DNA of 64,000 nt, taken from Candidatus Mediterraneibacter surreyensis. GTDB taxonomy: Bacteria; Bacillota; Clostridia; Lachnospirales; Lachnospiraceae. Location of the stretch: assembly GCA_019118885.1 (NCBI GenBank), contig DWYB01000072.1, positions 1 to 64,000 on the forward strand. Direction: 5' to 3'. The translations under genes were made by a program, and so were the position numbers. Position 1 is the first letter of the stretch. Every line of letters begins with the position of its first letter. Positions 1-7,658 of the stretch are shown in pieces. Under the pieces are notes generated by a model. It was not told where the DNA came from, made no database searches, and saw only the letters and a list, made by a program, of their open reading frames with translations.

Positions 1-527
1 GTGAGCACCTGGCGGTTCTTCCATATATAATCGATCAGTGAGATCACCGTAAGCGCCAGTGCGATCCAGACCAGGATCTCACCGATGAGATCGAACACGC
101 CGCCGAAATCCGCGATCAGCACGATGATCATTGCCATCTGAAACACAGTCTTGAACTTTCCCCAGTAACTCGCCGCAATCACGATTCCACTGTCGGATGC
201 TACAAGACGGAAGCCGCTGATAATGAACTCTCTTGCAATAATAATGATAACTATAGCCGTATTCAGCTTTCCGGTGGGGATCAGACAGATCATGGCCGAG
301 CAGACAAGAAGCTTGTCCGCCAGCGGATCCATAAACTTTCCGAAATTTGTCACGAGATTATATTTCCGGGCAATCTTCCCGTCCAGCATATCGGTCAGGC
401 TGGCGATGACAAAAAGGGCTAAAGCGATCCACTTATTTGCCGCACCTCCTACGTCAGTCAGCATGAAAAATACAAAAAACGGCACCATGATAACTCTAAG
501 AACAGTCAGTTTATTTGGCAAATTCAT
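1..527 (-). CDS. pgsA: CDP-diacylglycerol--glycerol-3-phosphate 3-phosphatidyltransferase, 3' end outside window
   Basis: Makes phosphatidylglycerol phosphate from CDP-diacylglycerol and glycerol 3-phosphate in the membrane, the committed step to phosphatidylglycerol and cardiolipin. The reading frame begins MNLPNKLTVLRVIMVPFFVF and carries the full CDP-alcohol phosphotransferase signature (D..LDG..AR........G...D...D, from LTDMLDG to MDPLADK, about residues 46-75), followed by hydrophobic helices. About 175 codons are present and the frame is still open at base 1, so only the last few residues are likely missing. The ATG overlaps the rimO stop as ATGA, which suggests translational coupling to rimO. 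Confidence 0.95.
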   Translation of the reverse strand, partial: MNLPNKLTVLRVIMVPFFVFFMLTDVGGAANKWIALALFVIASLTDMLDGKIARKYNLVTNFGKFMDPLADKLLVCSAMICLIPTGKLNTAIVIIIIAREFIISGFRLVASDSGIVIAASYWGKFKTVFQMAMIIVLIADFGGVFDLIGEILVWIALALTVISLIDYIWKNRQVL

Positions 528-1846
528 AATAATTCTCCTATCAGATCATAATCTACAGCCCCGGTCACTTTCACTTTAGCAAAATCACCGGACAACAGTT
601 CCTCATCTGTGTTGATGAAGATCAGGCCGTCCACATTGGGCGCATCCCGGTAAGTCCGGCCTACATAGGCGTTCTCATCAGCCACCTTTCCTTCGATCAT
701 CACGAGCACTTCGCGCCCCACCATATCCTCTGCGTTATCAAAGGCAATCTCCTGTTGAAGCTCCATCAGCTCCGCCTGCCTGTCAAGTTTTACTTCCTCA
801 TCAATCTGATCCGGCATCTCCGCCGCCGGCGTATCTTCTTCCGGTGAATACGTAAACACCCCGAGACGATCAAACTCCATCTCATCCACAAATTCCATCA
901 GCTCTTCATGCTGTTCTTTTGTCTCTCCCGGGAATCCTGTGATCAGTGTTGTCCGCAGACAGATATCAGGGATCTCGCTTCTTAACTTTCCTATAATATC
1001 CACAAGCTCCTGTTTTGAAGTTCTGCGTCCCATTCTGCCAAGTATCGTATCATTGGCGTGCTGGATGGGCAGATCCAGATAGTGACAGATCTTCGGCTCT
1101 TCTTTCATCACCTGGATCAATTCATCCGTGATCTCTTCCGGATAGCAGTAAAGGATACGGATCCAGCGGATTCCGGGAATTTTACAGAGCTCTTTCAGCA
1201 GAACATGAAGCGACTTTTTCCCATAAAGGTCTTTTCCGTATAAAGTCGTCTCCTGAGCCACAAGGATCAGTTCTTTCACGCCCTGATCCGCAAGTTCCTG
1301 TGCTTCTTTTAGAAGATGCTCCATGGGAACACTGCGGAAGTTCCCGCGGATCTTCGGTATAATACAGTAGGTACAGTGTTTGTCACACCCCTCCGCGATC
1401 TTCAGATATGCGAAATGTCCGCCTGTAGTCACAAGGCGCTTTGTATCAGGCAGGGGGAGAGCGTCCAGTTCTGAAAGGATCACTTCATGCTCTCCGGCCA
1501 GAGCCGCATCCACAGCATCCAGTATCTTGTCATATGCCGTTGTTCCAAGCACCTCATCTACTTCTGGTATCTCATCAATGATCTCCTGACGATAGCGCTG
1601 GGCAAGACATCCTGTCACAATCAGCGCCTTGATCCTGCCCTGCTTTTTATATTCTGCCATTTCCAGTATATTCTGAATGCTCTCCTCTTTCGCGTCATGG
1701 ATAAAACAGCAGGTATTTATCACAATCACATCTGCCTGTGTCTCGTCGTCCGTCATCTCGTATCCTCTTGATGCCAGGAGACCCAGCATCACTTCCGTAT
1801 CTACAAGATTCTTGTCGCATCCGAGAGAAATAAACAGTATCTTCAT
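524..1846 (-). CDS. rimO: ribosomal protein uS12 (RpsL) methylthiotransferase RimO
   Basis: Radical-SAM methylthiotransferase that modifies the conserved aspartate of ribosomal protein S12. The 440-residue protein has the family layout: an N-terminal MTTase domain with three cluster cysteines (C10, C46, C80), a radical SAM core with CxxxCxxC at C154/C158/C161 (CDKHCTYC), and a C-terminal TRAM domain from about residue 375. A GGAGG ribosome binding site sits 7 nt before the ATG. The stop overlaps pgsA by four bases. RimO rather than MiaB is favoured by the start MKILFISLGCDKNLVD and by the length; MiaB proteins usually carry an N-terminal extension. Confidence 0.96.
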   Translation of the reverse strand: MKILFISLGCDKNLVDTEVMLGLLASRGYEMTDDETQADVIVINTCCFIHDAKEESIQNILEMAEYKKQGRIKALIVTGCLAQRYRQEIIDEIPEVDEVLGTTAYDKILDAVDAALAGEHEVILSELDALPLPDTKRLVTTGGHFAYLKIAEGCDKHCTYCIIPKIRGNFRSVPMEHLLKEAQELADQGVKELILVAQETTLYGKDLYGKKSLHVLLKELCKIPGIRWIRILYCYPEEITDELIQVMKEEPKICHYLDLPIQHANDTILGRMGRRTSKQELVDIIGKLRSEIPDICLRTTLITGFPGETKEQHEELMEFVDEMEFDRLGVFTYSPEEDTPAAEMPDQIDEEVKLDRQAELMELQQEIAFDNAEDMVGREVLVMIEGKVADENAYVGRTYRDAPNVDGLIFINTDEELLSGDFAKVKVTGAVDYDLIGELL

Positions 1847-1885
1847 ATATTAACCTCCGGTCATAGTTTTCGCACTCTCAATCAC

Positions 1886-1916
1886 AAAAAAGGCAGATAC
1901 CACTTGTGCATCTGCC
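1886..1916 (-). terminator. intrinsic terminator between rpoZ and rimO
   Basis: Read on the minus strand, GGCAGAT and ATCTGCC (1892-1898 / 1910-1916) form a stem that is followed directly by a run of seven T. It lies 10 bases beyond the rpoZ stop, so it ends the yicC-gmk-rpoZ transcript or works as an attenuator before rimO-pgsA. I see no clear promoter between it and rimO. Confidence 0.8.
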
Positions 1917-1926
1917 CTGTCTGAAC

Positions 1927-2175
1927 CTATTCCTCTTCTTCTGCATTCTCGGCCAGGATCTTCAGTTTTCCCTGATTAAGTTCATCAATCGCAATGGAAA
2001 GAGGTTTTTCTCCCTCTTTCGCATCTACCAGAGGCAGATCCCCCGCAATAAGCTGTCTCGCTCTTTTTGACGTCGCCATAACAATGGAATACCGGCTGTT
2101 AACAACCTTTGTATCGCCCTCCTCGACATCTTTGTTTACTACTTTCATCAAATCCGTGTAAGATGGGTGCAGCAT
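1927..2175 (-). CDS. rpoZ: DNA-directed RNA polymerase subunit omega
   Basis: Small RNA polymerase subunit that helps assemble and stabilise the beta-prime subunit. The 82-residue protein has the family core: MLHPSYTDLMKVV at the N terminus, then NSRYSIVMATSKRARQL (about residues 26-42) and KPLSIAIDELNQGKL (about 57-71), with an acidic tail EENAEEEE-like end. The ribosome binding site GGAAAGGAG lies inside the 3' end of gmk, 11 nt upstream, and the two genes are only 3 nt apart. The gmk-rpoZ pairing is common in Firmicutes. An intrinsic terminator follows the stop. Confidence 0.95.
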   Translation of the reverse strand: MLHPSYTDLMKVVNKDVEEGDTKVVNSRYSIVMATSKRARQLIAGDLPLVDAKEGEKPLSIAIDELNQGKLKILAENAEEEE

Positions 2176-2178
2176 AAT

Positions 2179-2826
2179 CTAATATTCTCCTTTCCCTGAG
2201 TGTTTCATTCTTTCAAGATCTTCTTTTATCTCTTTCATAAATTCACGGTTGCGCGAACTTCTTCGGTGTTCTCCCCGGATGATATCATGCATCTCCTCAA
2301 CGCATCTGTCCAGATTGTCGTTGATGATCAGATAATCATAATTCTCCATCCCTTCCGCTTCCTCGCAGGCACGGCTCATGCGGGATTCGATCACATCCAT
2401 CGTCTCAGTTCCTCTTCCCACAAGCCTTTTCTTCAGTTCCTCTGCGCTGGGCGGTGTGACAAACAAAAGCAGTGTATCCGGGAACATCCTCTTCACATTA
2501 AGAGCTCCCTGAATCTCTATCTCGAGAATCACATCCCTGCCTTCATCCAGCTTCTTTTCTACATAGTCACGCGGAGTACCATAGTAATTTTCCACGTACT
2601 TAGCATACTCTATCAGTTCGCCTTTGGCAATCATTTTTTCAAATTCATCTTTCGACAGGAAAAAATATTCTCTGCCATCGGCTTCTCCTTCTCTCGGCGA
2701 ACGTGTCGTCGCTGAGATCGAGAGCGCGTATGTATCCGGATACCGGGTCAGAAGTTCTTTCATAATCGTTCCTTTTCCCGAGCCGGAAAATCCGGATACT
2801 ACGATCAATATTCCTTTTTCGTTCAT
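2179..2826 (-). CDS. gmk: guanylate kinase
   Basis: Phosphorylates GMP to GDP with ATP, in the cytoplasm. The P-loop GFSGSGKGT lies near the N terminus (about residues 12-20), followed by the GMP-binding segment TRSPREGEADGREYFF and later IEIQGALNVK, all typical of the family. I chose the second of two close ATGs (MNEKGILIVV, 215 residues), because the AGAGGG ribosome binding site abuts the first ATG (2832) and is correctly spaced for the second. The gene follows yicC by a few bases and precedes rpoZ by 3 nt. Confidence 0.97.
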   Translation of the reverse strand: MNEKGILIVVSGFSGSGKGTIMKELLTRYPDTYALSISATTRSPREGEADGREYFFLSKDEFEKMIAKGELIEYAKYVENYYGTPRDYVEKKLDEGRDVILEIEIQGALNVKRMFPDTLLLFVTPPSAEELKKRLVGRGTETMDVIESRMSRACEEAEGMENYDYLIINDNLDRCVEEMHDIIRGEHRRSSRNREFMKEIKEDLERMKHSGKGEY

Positions 2827-2837
2827 GCCCATCCCTC

Positions 2838-3716
2838 TTACTCTATATTCTGAATCTGTTCCCTGATCTTCTCAATCTCTGTCTTCAGTCTGATCGCACG
2901 GTCAGACACCTCGATGTCGTTTGCCTTGGACAGTATCGTGTTCGCCTCCCGGTTCATCTCCTGTGCGATAAAATCAAGCTTTCTTCCAATCTCGTCCTGT
3001 TCTTCCAGCGTATTTCTCATATGACTGATATGGCTTTTAAGTCTTACAACTTCCTCATCCGTACAGATCTTGTCAGCGAAAAGGATCACTTCCGCAGCGA
3101 TCCTGCTTTCTTCAATCTGAGTGTCGGCCAGAAGCTCTTTCATCTTATCCTCAAGTTTCGCACGATACTCGGCGACAATCTTCGGAGACCGCTCTTCGAT
3201 AAATCCGATCTGCTCACTTAAGAGATCCAGTTTGGAAAGGATATCTTTTTTCAAATTTTCTCCCTCTGTCTTTCTGGTCTCCACGAACTGGGTGAAAGCC
3301 CCTTCCAGCGCCTCTTTCAGGCCATTCCACAGCTCTTCCTCATCCTCGCTTTGCTCCTCCATCGTAAAGACTTCAGGGTATCGGGAAAGAGTAGAAACGC
3401 GAACGTCATTCTCCAGTCCAAAATCTTCTTCCATCTGTCTTAAATATTTCATGTATTCTGCTGCCAGCGCCGCATTATATTTCACGGACACCTGAGCCTG
3501 GGAGAGATCTTCATATGTAATAAAAATATCCACTTTTCCTCTGTTTGCATAGGACTTCAAAAGCGTCCTTATGGCGGTCTCGAAGAAATTCAGTTTCTTC
3601 GGCATCCGGATATTTACATCAAGATAGCGGTGATTCACACTCTTTAACTCTACGGTAAACTTTCTTGAATCTTTCTGGACCTCACATCTGCCGAAACCGG
3701 TCATGCTCTTTATCAT
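2838..3716 (-). CDS. YicC/YloC family endoribonuclease
   Basis: Member of the YicC/YloC family; characterised relatives act as endoribonucleases in RNA turnover, but the role here is inferred. The hallmark start MIKSMTGFGR is present, with the conserved VELKSVNHRYLDV segment after it and the C-terminal domain (KLDFIAQEMNREANTILSKAND) near the end. An upstream in-frame ATG at 3737 lacks a ribosome binding site, whereas AGAGGATGG precedes 3716, which gives 292 residues. It is the first gene of the yicC-gmk-rpoZ unit and has a good promoter upstream. Confidence 0.92.
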   Translation of the reverse strand: MIKSMTGFGRCEVQKDSRKFTVELKSVNHRYLDVNIRMPKKLNFFETAIRTLLKSYANRGKVDIFITYEDLSQAQVSVKYNAALAAEYMKYLRQMEEDFGLENDVRVSTLSRYPEVFTMEEQSEDEEELWNGLKEALEGAFTQFVETRKTEGENLKKDILSKLDLLSEQIGFIEERSPKIVAEYRAKLEDKMKELLADTQIEESRIAAEVILFADKICTDEEVVRLKSHISHMRNTLEEQDEIGRKLDFIAQEMNREANTILSKANDIEVSDRAIRLKTEIEKIREQIQNIE

Positions 3717-3780
3717 GTCAAACCATCCTCTGTACATTACTATTCTAGCTCACCTCCGCAGTGCGGAGTAAATCTATATT

Positions 3781-3809
3781 ATTATACCCTCTTGTACCGG
3801 AATGGTCAA
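3781..3809 (-). promoter_or_regulatory. vegetative promoter for yicC-gmk-rpoZ
   Basis: On the minus strand, TTGACC (3804-3809), a 17-nt spacer and TATAAT (3781-3786) form a near-consensus sigma-A promoter about 65 nt upstream of the yicC start codon. Confidence 0.75.
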
Positions 3810-3844
3810 CAGTTAATACCGCCGGCAAACGGCCGGACCAATGC

Positions 3845-5008
3845 TTAATACCAGCGCACCATCGGCAGATCATTGTTGATGCCTTTTGTCATCAGAATCT
3901 GATGGATATCAATGATACCGTTGTGGAACGTTGCCGCGCAGGCCGCCAGATAGAGATCCCACATACGGATAAATTTCTCATCAAACATTTTCCTCACTTC
4001 ATCGAGATGTTCCAGGTAATTCTTTCTCCAGCAGCGCAGCGTTCGGTTATAGTGGAGTCTCAGGTTTTCGATATCCATTGTGTGGAAATCATGTTCCGCC
4101 ATGGCGTTTACCATCTCACGCAGGCTGGGAACCGTTCCTCCCGGAAAGATATATTTCTTGATCCATGCATCGCCAGGATGCTCTTTCAGTGCACTGATGA
4201 AATGCAGGAGGAACAATCCGCCTTTCTTCATCACCTGATCCGCACATTTAAGGAAGAGATCATAGTTATCCCTGCCCACATGCTCTACCATGCCCACGCT
4301 CACGACACGGTCGAACTGTCTGCCAAGCTTTGGAAGATCGCGATAGTCCATAAGTTCAACATCCACATAATCCTCAAGTCCTTCCGCCTTGATCCGGTTC
4401 TGGCATTCCTTGTACTGCTCTTCGCTCAGCGTGATGCCTGTGCCGTGGACTTTATATTTCTTTGCCGCCTCGATCAGCAGGAACCCCCAGCCGCACCCGA
4501 TATCCAGAAGTGACATTCCTTCTTTTAAATAAAGCTTCTTCAGAATGTAATCTACTTTGTTGACCTGCGCCTGGTACAGCGTGTCGTCCTCGTGCGCAAA
4601 ATATCCGCAGGAGTAACTCATTGTCTCATCCAGCCACAGTTTGTAAAAATCATTTCCTATATCATAGTGGCTGCGCACCTCTTTTTCCTGGTTCTTCTTG
4701 CCTGATGACGTAAAGATCAGCTTCTTTAGCGCTTTTTGATCTGTAGAAAACTTTCCCATCTGTCCAAGGAAATGATCCAGCGCTTCATAGAGATCGCCCT
4801 CGATCTCCAGATCCCCGTTCATGTATGCTTCGCCCAGAGCGATCGATGTGCTTGTCATCAGATCTCCCACCGGAATAGACTTGTTAAACTTTACGGTAAA
4901 CGTAGGCTCGCCTTCTCCGATCTTATACTCTTTACCTCCCAGCTTTACAAGAAAAGGCTGCTCATCAAATTTCTGTAAAAAAGAGATCAAACCATGTTCT
5001 ACTATCAT
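3845..5008 (-). CDS. cfa: cyclopropane-fatty-acyl-phospholipid synthase family methyltransferase
   Basis: Transfers a methylene group from S-adenosylmethionine to unsaturated acyl chains of membrane phospholipids, by family knowledge. The 387-residue protein has the SAM-binding motif LLDIGCGWGF (about residues 167-176), the family segment SHYDIGNDFYKLWLDETMSYSCGYF (about 113-137, substrate and bicarbonate region) and EHVGRDNY. The N-terminal domain (residues 1-105) matches the SCP2-like lipid-binding part of Cfa. An AAGGAAGG ribosome binding site precedes the ATG. The gene is transcribed alone from a strong promoter and its leader carries a 15-codon reading frame. Confidence 0.92.
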   Translation of the reverse strand: MIVEHGLISFLQKFDEQPFLVKLGGKEYKIGEGEPTFTVKFNKSIPVGDLMTSTSIALGEAYMNGDLEIEGDLYEALDHFLGQMGKFSTDQKALKKLIFTSSGKKNQEKEVRSHYDIGNDFYKLWLDETMSYSCGYFAHEDDTLYQAQVNKVDYILKKLYLKEGMSLLDIGCGWGFLLIEAAKKYKVHGTGITLSEEQYKECQNRIKAEGLEDYVDVELMDYRDLPKLGRQFDRVVSVGMVEHVGRDNYDLFLKCADQVMKKGGLFLLHFISALKEHPGDAWIKKYIFPGGTVPSLREMVNAMAEHDFHTMDIENLRLHYNRTLRCWRKNYLEHLDEVRKMFDEKFIRMWDLYLAACAATFHNGIIDIHQILMTKGINNDLPMVRWY

Positions 5009-5023
5009 TTTCCATCCTTCCTT

Positions 5024-5071
5024 TCATATCATGTCGTCATAGTCTTTCATGATCTGTTCGTACTTTTTCAT
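5024..5071 (-). other. possible 15-codon leader reading frame upstream of cfa
   Basis: Between the cfa promoter and the cfa ribosome binding site, an ATG preceded by GGTGG opens a short frame encoding MKKYEQIMKDYDDMI, closed by TGA just before the cfa ribosome binding site. The codons look plausible and the peptide is highly charged. Whether it is translated is unknown; a chance frame in an 80-nt leader is quite possible. Confidence 0.3.
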
Positions 5072-5093
5072 ATTTATTTCCACCCAGAGAACA

Positions 5094-5123
5094 ATTATAT
5101 TCCTTTTTTTTGAAAAAAGTCAA
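5094..5123 (-). promoter_or_regulatory. vegetative promoter for cfa
   Basis: On the minus strand, TTGACT (5118-5123), an 18-nt A/T-rich spacer and a perfect TATAAT (5094-5099). Transcription should start near 5087, giving a leader of about 80 nt that holds the short frame at 5024-5071. Confidence 0.72.
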
Positions 5124-5231
5124 TTCTGTTGAAACTCTTTCTCGTTTGATCCGATTGTGTTATACTTTCTTTTAGTGCCGGCCGGAGAGATACCGGCAGG
5201 GAATTCTTAACCGAAAGGAAACTTAAAACGA

Positions 5232-6971
5232 ATGGCTTTTGACGGAATCGTCGTGGCAGATCTTGTCCACGAATTCAAAAAAGAACTGATAAACGGACGG
5301 ATTGCGAAGATTGTCCAGCCGGAGAACGATGAACTGCTGCTCACGATCAAGGCGTCAGACGGACAGAAACGGCTTCTCATCAGCGCGGACGCCTCGCTTC
5401 CGCTCATATATCTGACATATGCAAACAAACCGGCTCCTATGACCGCCCCCAATTTCTGCATGCTCCTGCGTAAACATATCGGAGGCGGACGGATCGTAGA
5501 TATCACACAGCCGAAACTTGAGCGCATCATACATTTCACAATCGAGCACTTAGATGAGATGGGGGATCTGTGCCGGAAAGAACTGATCGTGGAGATCATG
5601 GGAAAACACAGTAATATTATCTTCTGCACACAGGACGGAAAGATCATCGACAGCATCAAGCACGTCTCCGCACAGATGAGTTCCGTGCGGGAAGTTCTGC
5701 CCGGACGTGAGTATTTCATCCCGGATACCATGCACAAGGCTGATCCTCTCACGGCAGATGCAGAAACATTTAAAGAACTGCTGTCAACGAAACCTGTTCC
5801 TGTCTCCAAGGCAATTTATACCAGTTTCACCGGCATCAGTCCGGTCACGGCAGAGGAGATCTGTTTCCTTGCAGGTATGGATTCATCTGTTCCTGCTAAA
5901 GAATATTCAGATGACATCCTTTTACACCTGTACACACAGTTTGCGATCTATCTCTCCGCAGTAAAAGAAGAACGGTTCTCACCCGCTATTTACTATGACG
6001 GCAGGGAGCCCAAAGAATTTTCCGCACTGCCTCTGACCCATTTTTCGCAGTACGAGTACAGGGAGTATTCTTCCATGTCCGAAGTACTGCGCACTTACTA
6101 CTCCACCCGCAGCCGGCTCACACGCATCCGCCAGAAATCAGCGGATCTGCGCCACATTGTCCAGACTGCCCTTGAGAGGAACCGCAAAAAATACGACCTC
6201 CAGATCCGTCAGTTAAAAGATACAGAAAACCGGGAAAAATATAAAGTCTACGGCGAACTGATCAACACCTATGGATACAACGTGGAAGAAGGCGCGAAAA
6301 AGCTGGAAGCGCTGAACTATTATACAAATGAAATGATCTCCATCCCGCTTGATCCGACGAAAACACCGCAGGAGAATGCGCAGCGCTATTTTGCGAAATA
6401 CAACAAGCAAAAACGAACTTTTGAAGCGCTCTCCGAGCTGAGCCGGGAAACAAAGGATGACATCACTTACCTGGAATCCATACAGACAGCCCTGGATATT
6501 GCCCTTACTGAAGATGATCTTGCCGGAATCCGGGAGGAGCTTGTAAATACCGGTTATATCAAGCGGAGATTTACAAAGAAAAAGGTAAAGATCAAAAACA
6601 CGCCTCTTCACTATATTTCAAGCGACGGCTACCATATGTATGTTGGGAAGAATAATCTCCAAAATGACGAGCTCACCTTTAATTTCGCCACCGGAAACGA
6701 CTGGTGGTTCCACGCCAAACAGGCCCCCGGCTCCCATGTGATCGTAAAAACAAACGGGGATGAGCTGCCGGATACGACTTTTGAGGAGGCCGGACGGCTT
6801 GCGGCATACTACTCCAGCATGCGGGGCAGCGACAAAGTTGAAATCGACTATGTAGAAAAAAAACATGTCAAAAAGCCAAAAGGTGCGAAGCCGGGATTCG
6901 TCGTATATTATACAAACTATTCACTGGTGATCGACAGTGATATCAGTGGGATACAGGAAGTTACCGGCTGA
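5232..6971 (+). CDS. rqcH: NFACT-family ribosome quality control factor RqcH (Rqc2 homologue)
   Basis: In Firmicutes RqcH binds stalled 50S-nascent chain complexes and directs C-terminal alanine tailing, marking products for degradation. The 579-residue protein has the NFACT-N domain at the start (MAFDGIVVADLVHEFK; LLRKHIGGGRI about residues 77-87), a helix-hairpin-helix and coiled-coil middle (about 290-400), and the C-terminal NFACT-R/DUF814 domain (YHMYVGKNNLQND, then FHAKQAPGSHV about 498-508). The ATG follows GAAAGGAAA. This family was formerly annotated as a fibronectin-binding protein because of a streptococcal member; the ribosomal role is better founded. It is a single-gene unit facing the structured element at 6977-7660. 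Confidence 0.92.
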   Translation: MAFDGIVVADLVHEFKKELINGRIAKIVQPENDELLLTIKASDGQKRLLISADASLPLIYLTYANKPAPMTAPNFCMLLRKHIGGGRIVDITQPKLERIIHFTIEHLDEMGDLCRKELIVEIMGKHSNIIFCTQDGKIIDSIKHVSAQMSSVREVLPGREYFIPDTMHKADPLTADAETFKELLSTKPVPVSKAIYTSFTGISPVTAEEICFLAGMDSSVPAKEYSDDILLHLYTQFAIYLSAVKEERFSPAIYYDGREPKEFSALPLTHFSQYEYREYSSMSEVLRTYYSTRSRLTRIRQKSADLRHIVQTALERNRKKYDLQIRQLKDTENREKYKVYGELINTYGYNVEEGAKKLEALNYYTNEMISIPLDPTKTPQENAQRYFAKYNKQKRTFEALSELSRETKDDITYLESIQTALDIALTEDDLAGIREELVNTGYIKRRFTKKKVKIKNTPLHYISSDGYHMYVGKNNLQNDELTFNFATGNDWWFHAKQAPGSHVIVKTNGDELPDTTFEEAGRLAAYYSSMRGSDKVEIDYVEKKHVKKPKGAKPGFVVYYTNYSLVIDSDISGIQEVTG

Positions 6972-7043
6972 CTGTGAAATTCGTGTTTGTTTCAGAGATT
7001 ATGCGTTATACCGATTAAAAATGTCATATCGATAAGAAGACGC

Positions 7044-7224
7044 AAAAAAGGCGGAACTGCATCGCCATGCCGGCCCGCTCTACCTCAAAGATTTGAATGG
7101 ATGTAACGGCGAAAGGAAATGCTCGTTCATTGGAACTCCCATTTCCTTTCACCTAACATCCAGAACAAATACTTTTCGGAACGCTCCTGCCTTGATGCAT
7201 GGCTCACGCACTTCCGTCTTTTTT
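7044..7224 (-). repeat. structured arm, copy A
   Basis: Minus-strand copy of the conserved arm. In order it has an outer stem with an A6/T6 end, GCCATGC, the constant GGCAGGAGCGTTCCGAA, an ATTTG/CAAAT helix, GGATGT/ACATCC, a 14-bp apical stem (7108-7121 with 7140-7153, one G-U), a mini-stem GTTC/GAAC in the loop, then the constant GAGGTAGAGCGGGCC and closing GCATGGC. Constant loops and variable but paired stems distinguish it from simple sequence decay. Confidence 0.82.
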
Positions 7225-7292
7225 ACTGGTTCATCTAATCGATAGATTTTCCGTGCCGATAATCGCAACAATCGCTGAACAAATACTCATAG

Positions 7293-7344
7293 AAACGGGA
7301 AGAGATCGGGGCTTGTTCGATAAAACTCCCCTCTCTTCCCGTTT
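7293..7344. repeat. central hairpin of the two-arm element
   Basis: Perfect 13-bp stem, AAACGGGAAGAGA (7293-7305) with its complement at 7332-7344, enclosing a 26-base loop that holds a further GGGG/CCCC pairing and the segment CTTGTTCGATAAAA. It is the symmetry centre of the 6977-7660 palindrome. A diverged relative in the opposite sense is at 18730-18773. Confidence 0.8.
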
Positions 7345-7413
7345 TACGAATGTTGGTTGATAGAGTACACTGCGGATAACCAGGAAATCTGACGCCTGAT
7401 GCGGCAGCTGAGA

Positions 7414-7587
7414 GAAGCGGATACTGTATCAGCCATGCATTAAGGCAGGAGCGTTCCGAATACACCTGGTTCTCCCTGTTAGAAAAAAGCAAATGCAAGT
7501 TCCAATGGACGAGCATTTGCTTTTTCGTTACAGGGATTCCAGGGGATGAGGTAGAGCGGGCCGGCATGGCGCTACAGTATCCGCTTC
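7414..7587 (+). repeat. structured arm, copy B
   Basis: Plus-strand arm closed by a perfect 15-bp outer stem, GAAGCGGATACTGTA (7414-7428) with its complement at 7573-7587, then GCCATGC/GCATGGC. Internal helices are CCTGG/CCAGG, CCCTG/CAGGG and a 14-bp apical stem (7482-7496 with 7513-7526). The same helices in copies A and C have other sequences but still pair, while the loops (GGCAGGAGCGTTCCGAA, GGACGAGCATT-like, GAGGTAGAGCGGGCC) are shared. Confidence 0.82.
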
Positions 7588-7658
7588 TCACGGCGTCCGT
7601 AATTCAGATCAGATCCTTTTTTGTTTTCTGCAGAGTAATCTATACAACAAACACGGAT

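Noticed and set aside
3820-3838. CCGGC/GCCGG inverted repeat after cfa as terminator
   Set aside because: The stem is only 5 bp and is not followed by a T run on the minus strand; too weak to list.
5130-5180. promoter for rqcH with TATACT near 5161
   Set aside because: A good -10 is present but no -35 lies at 16-18 nt (TTGAAA is 25-26 nt away), so I could not support it.
7235-7591. 118-codon open frame on the minus strand
   Set aside because: It lies wholly inside the palindromic element, crosses the central hairpin and copy B, has no ribosome binding site and no recognisable domain. Open frames in such repeats are best treated as spurious.
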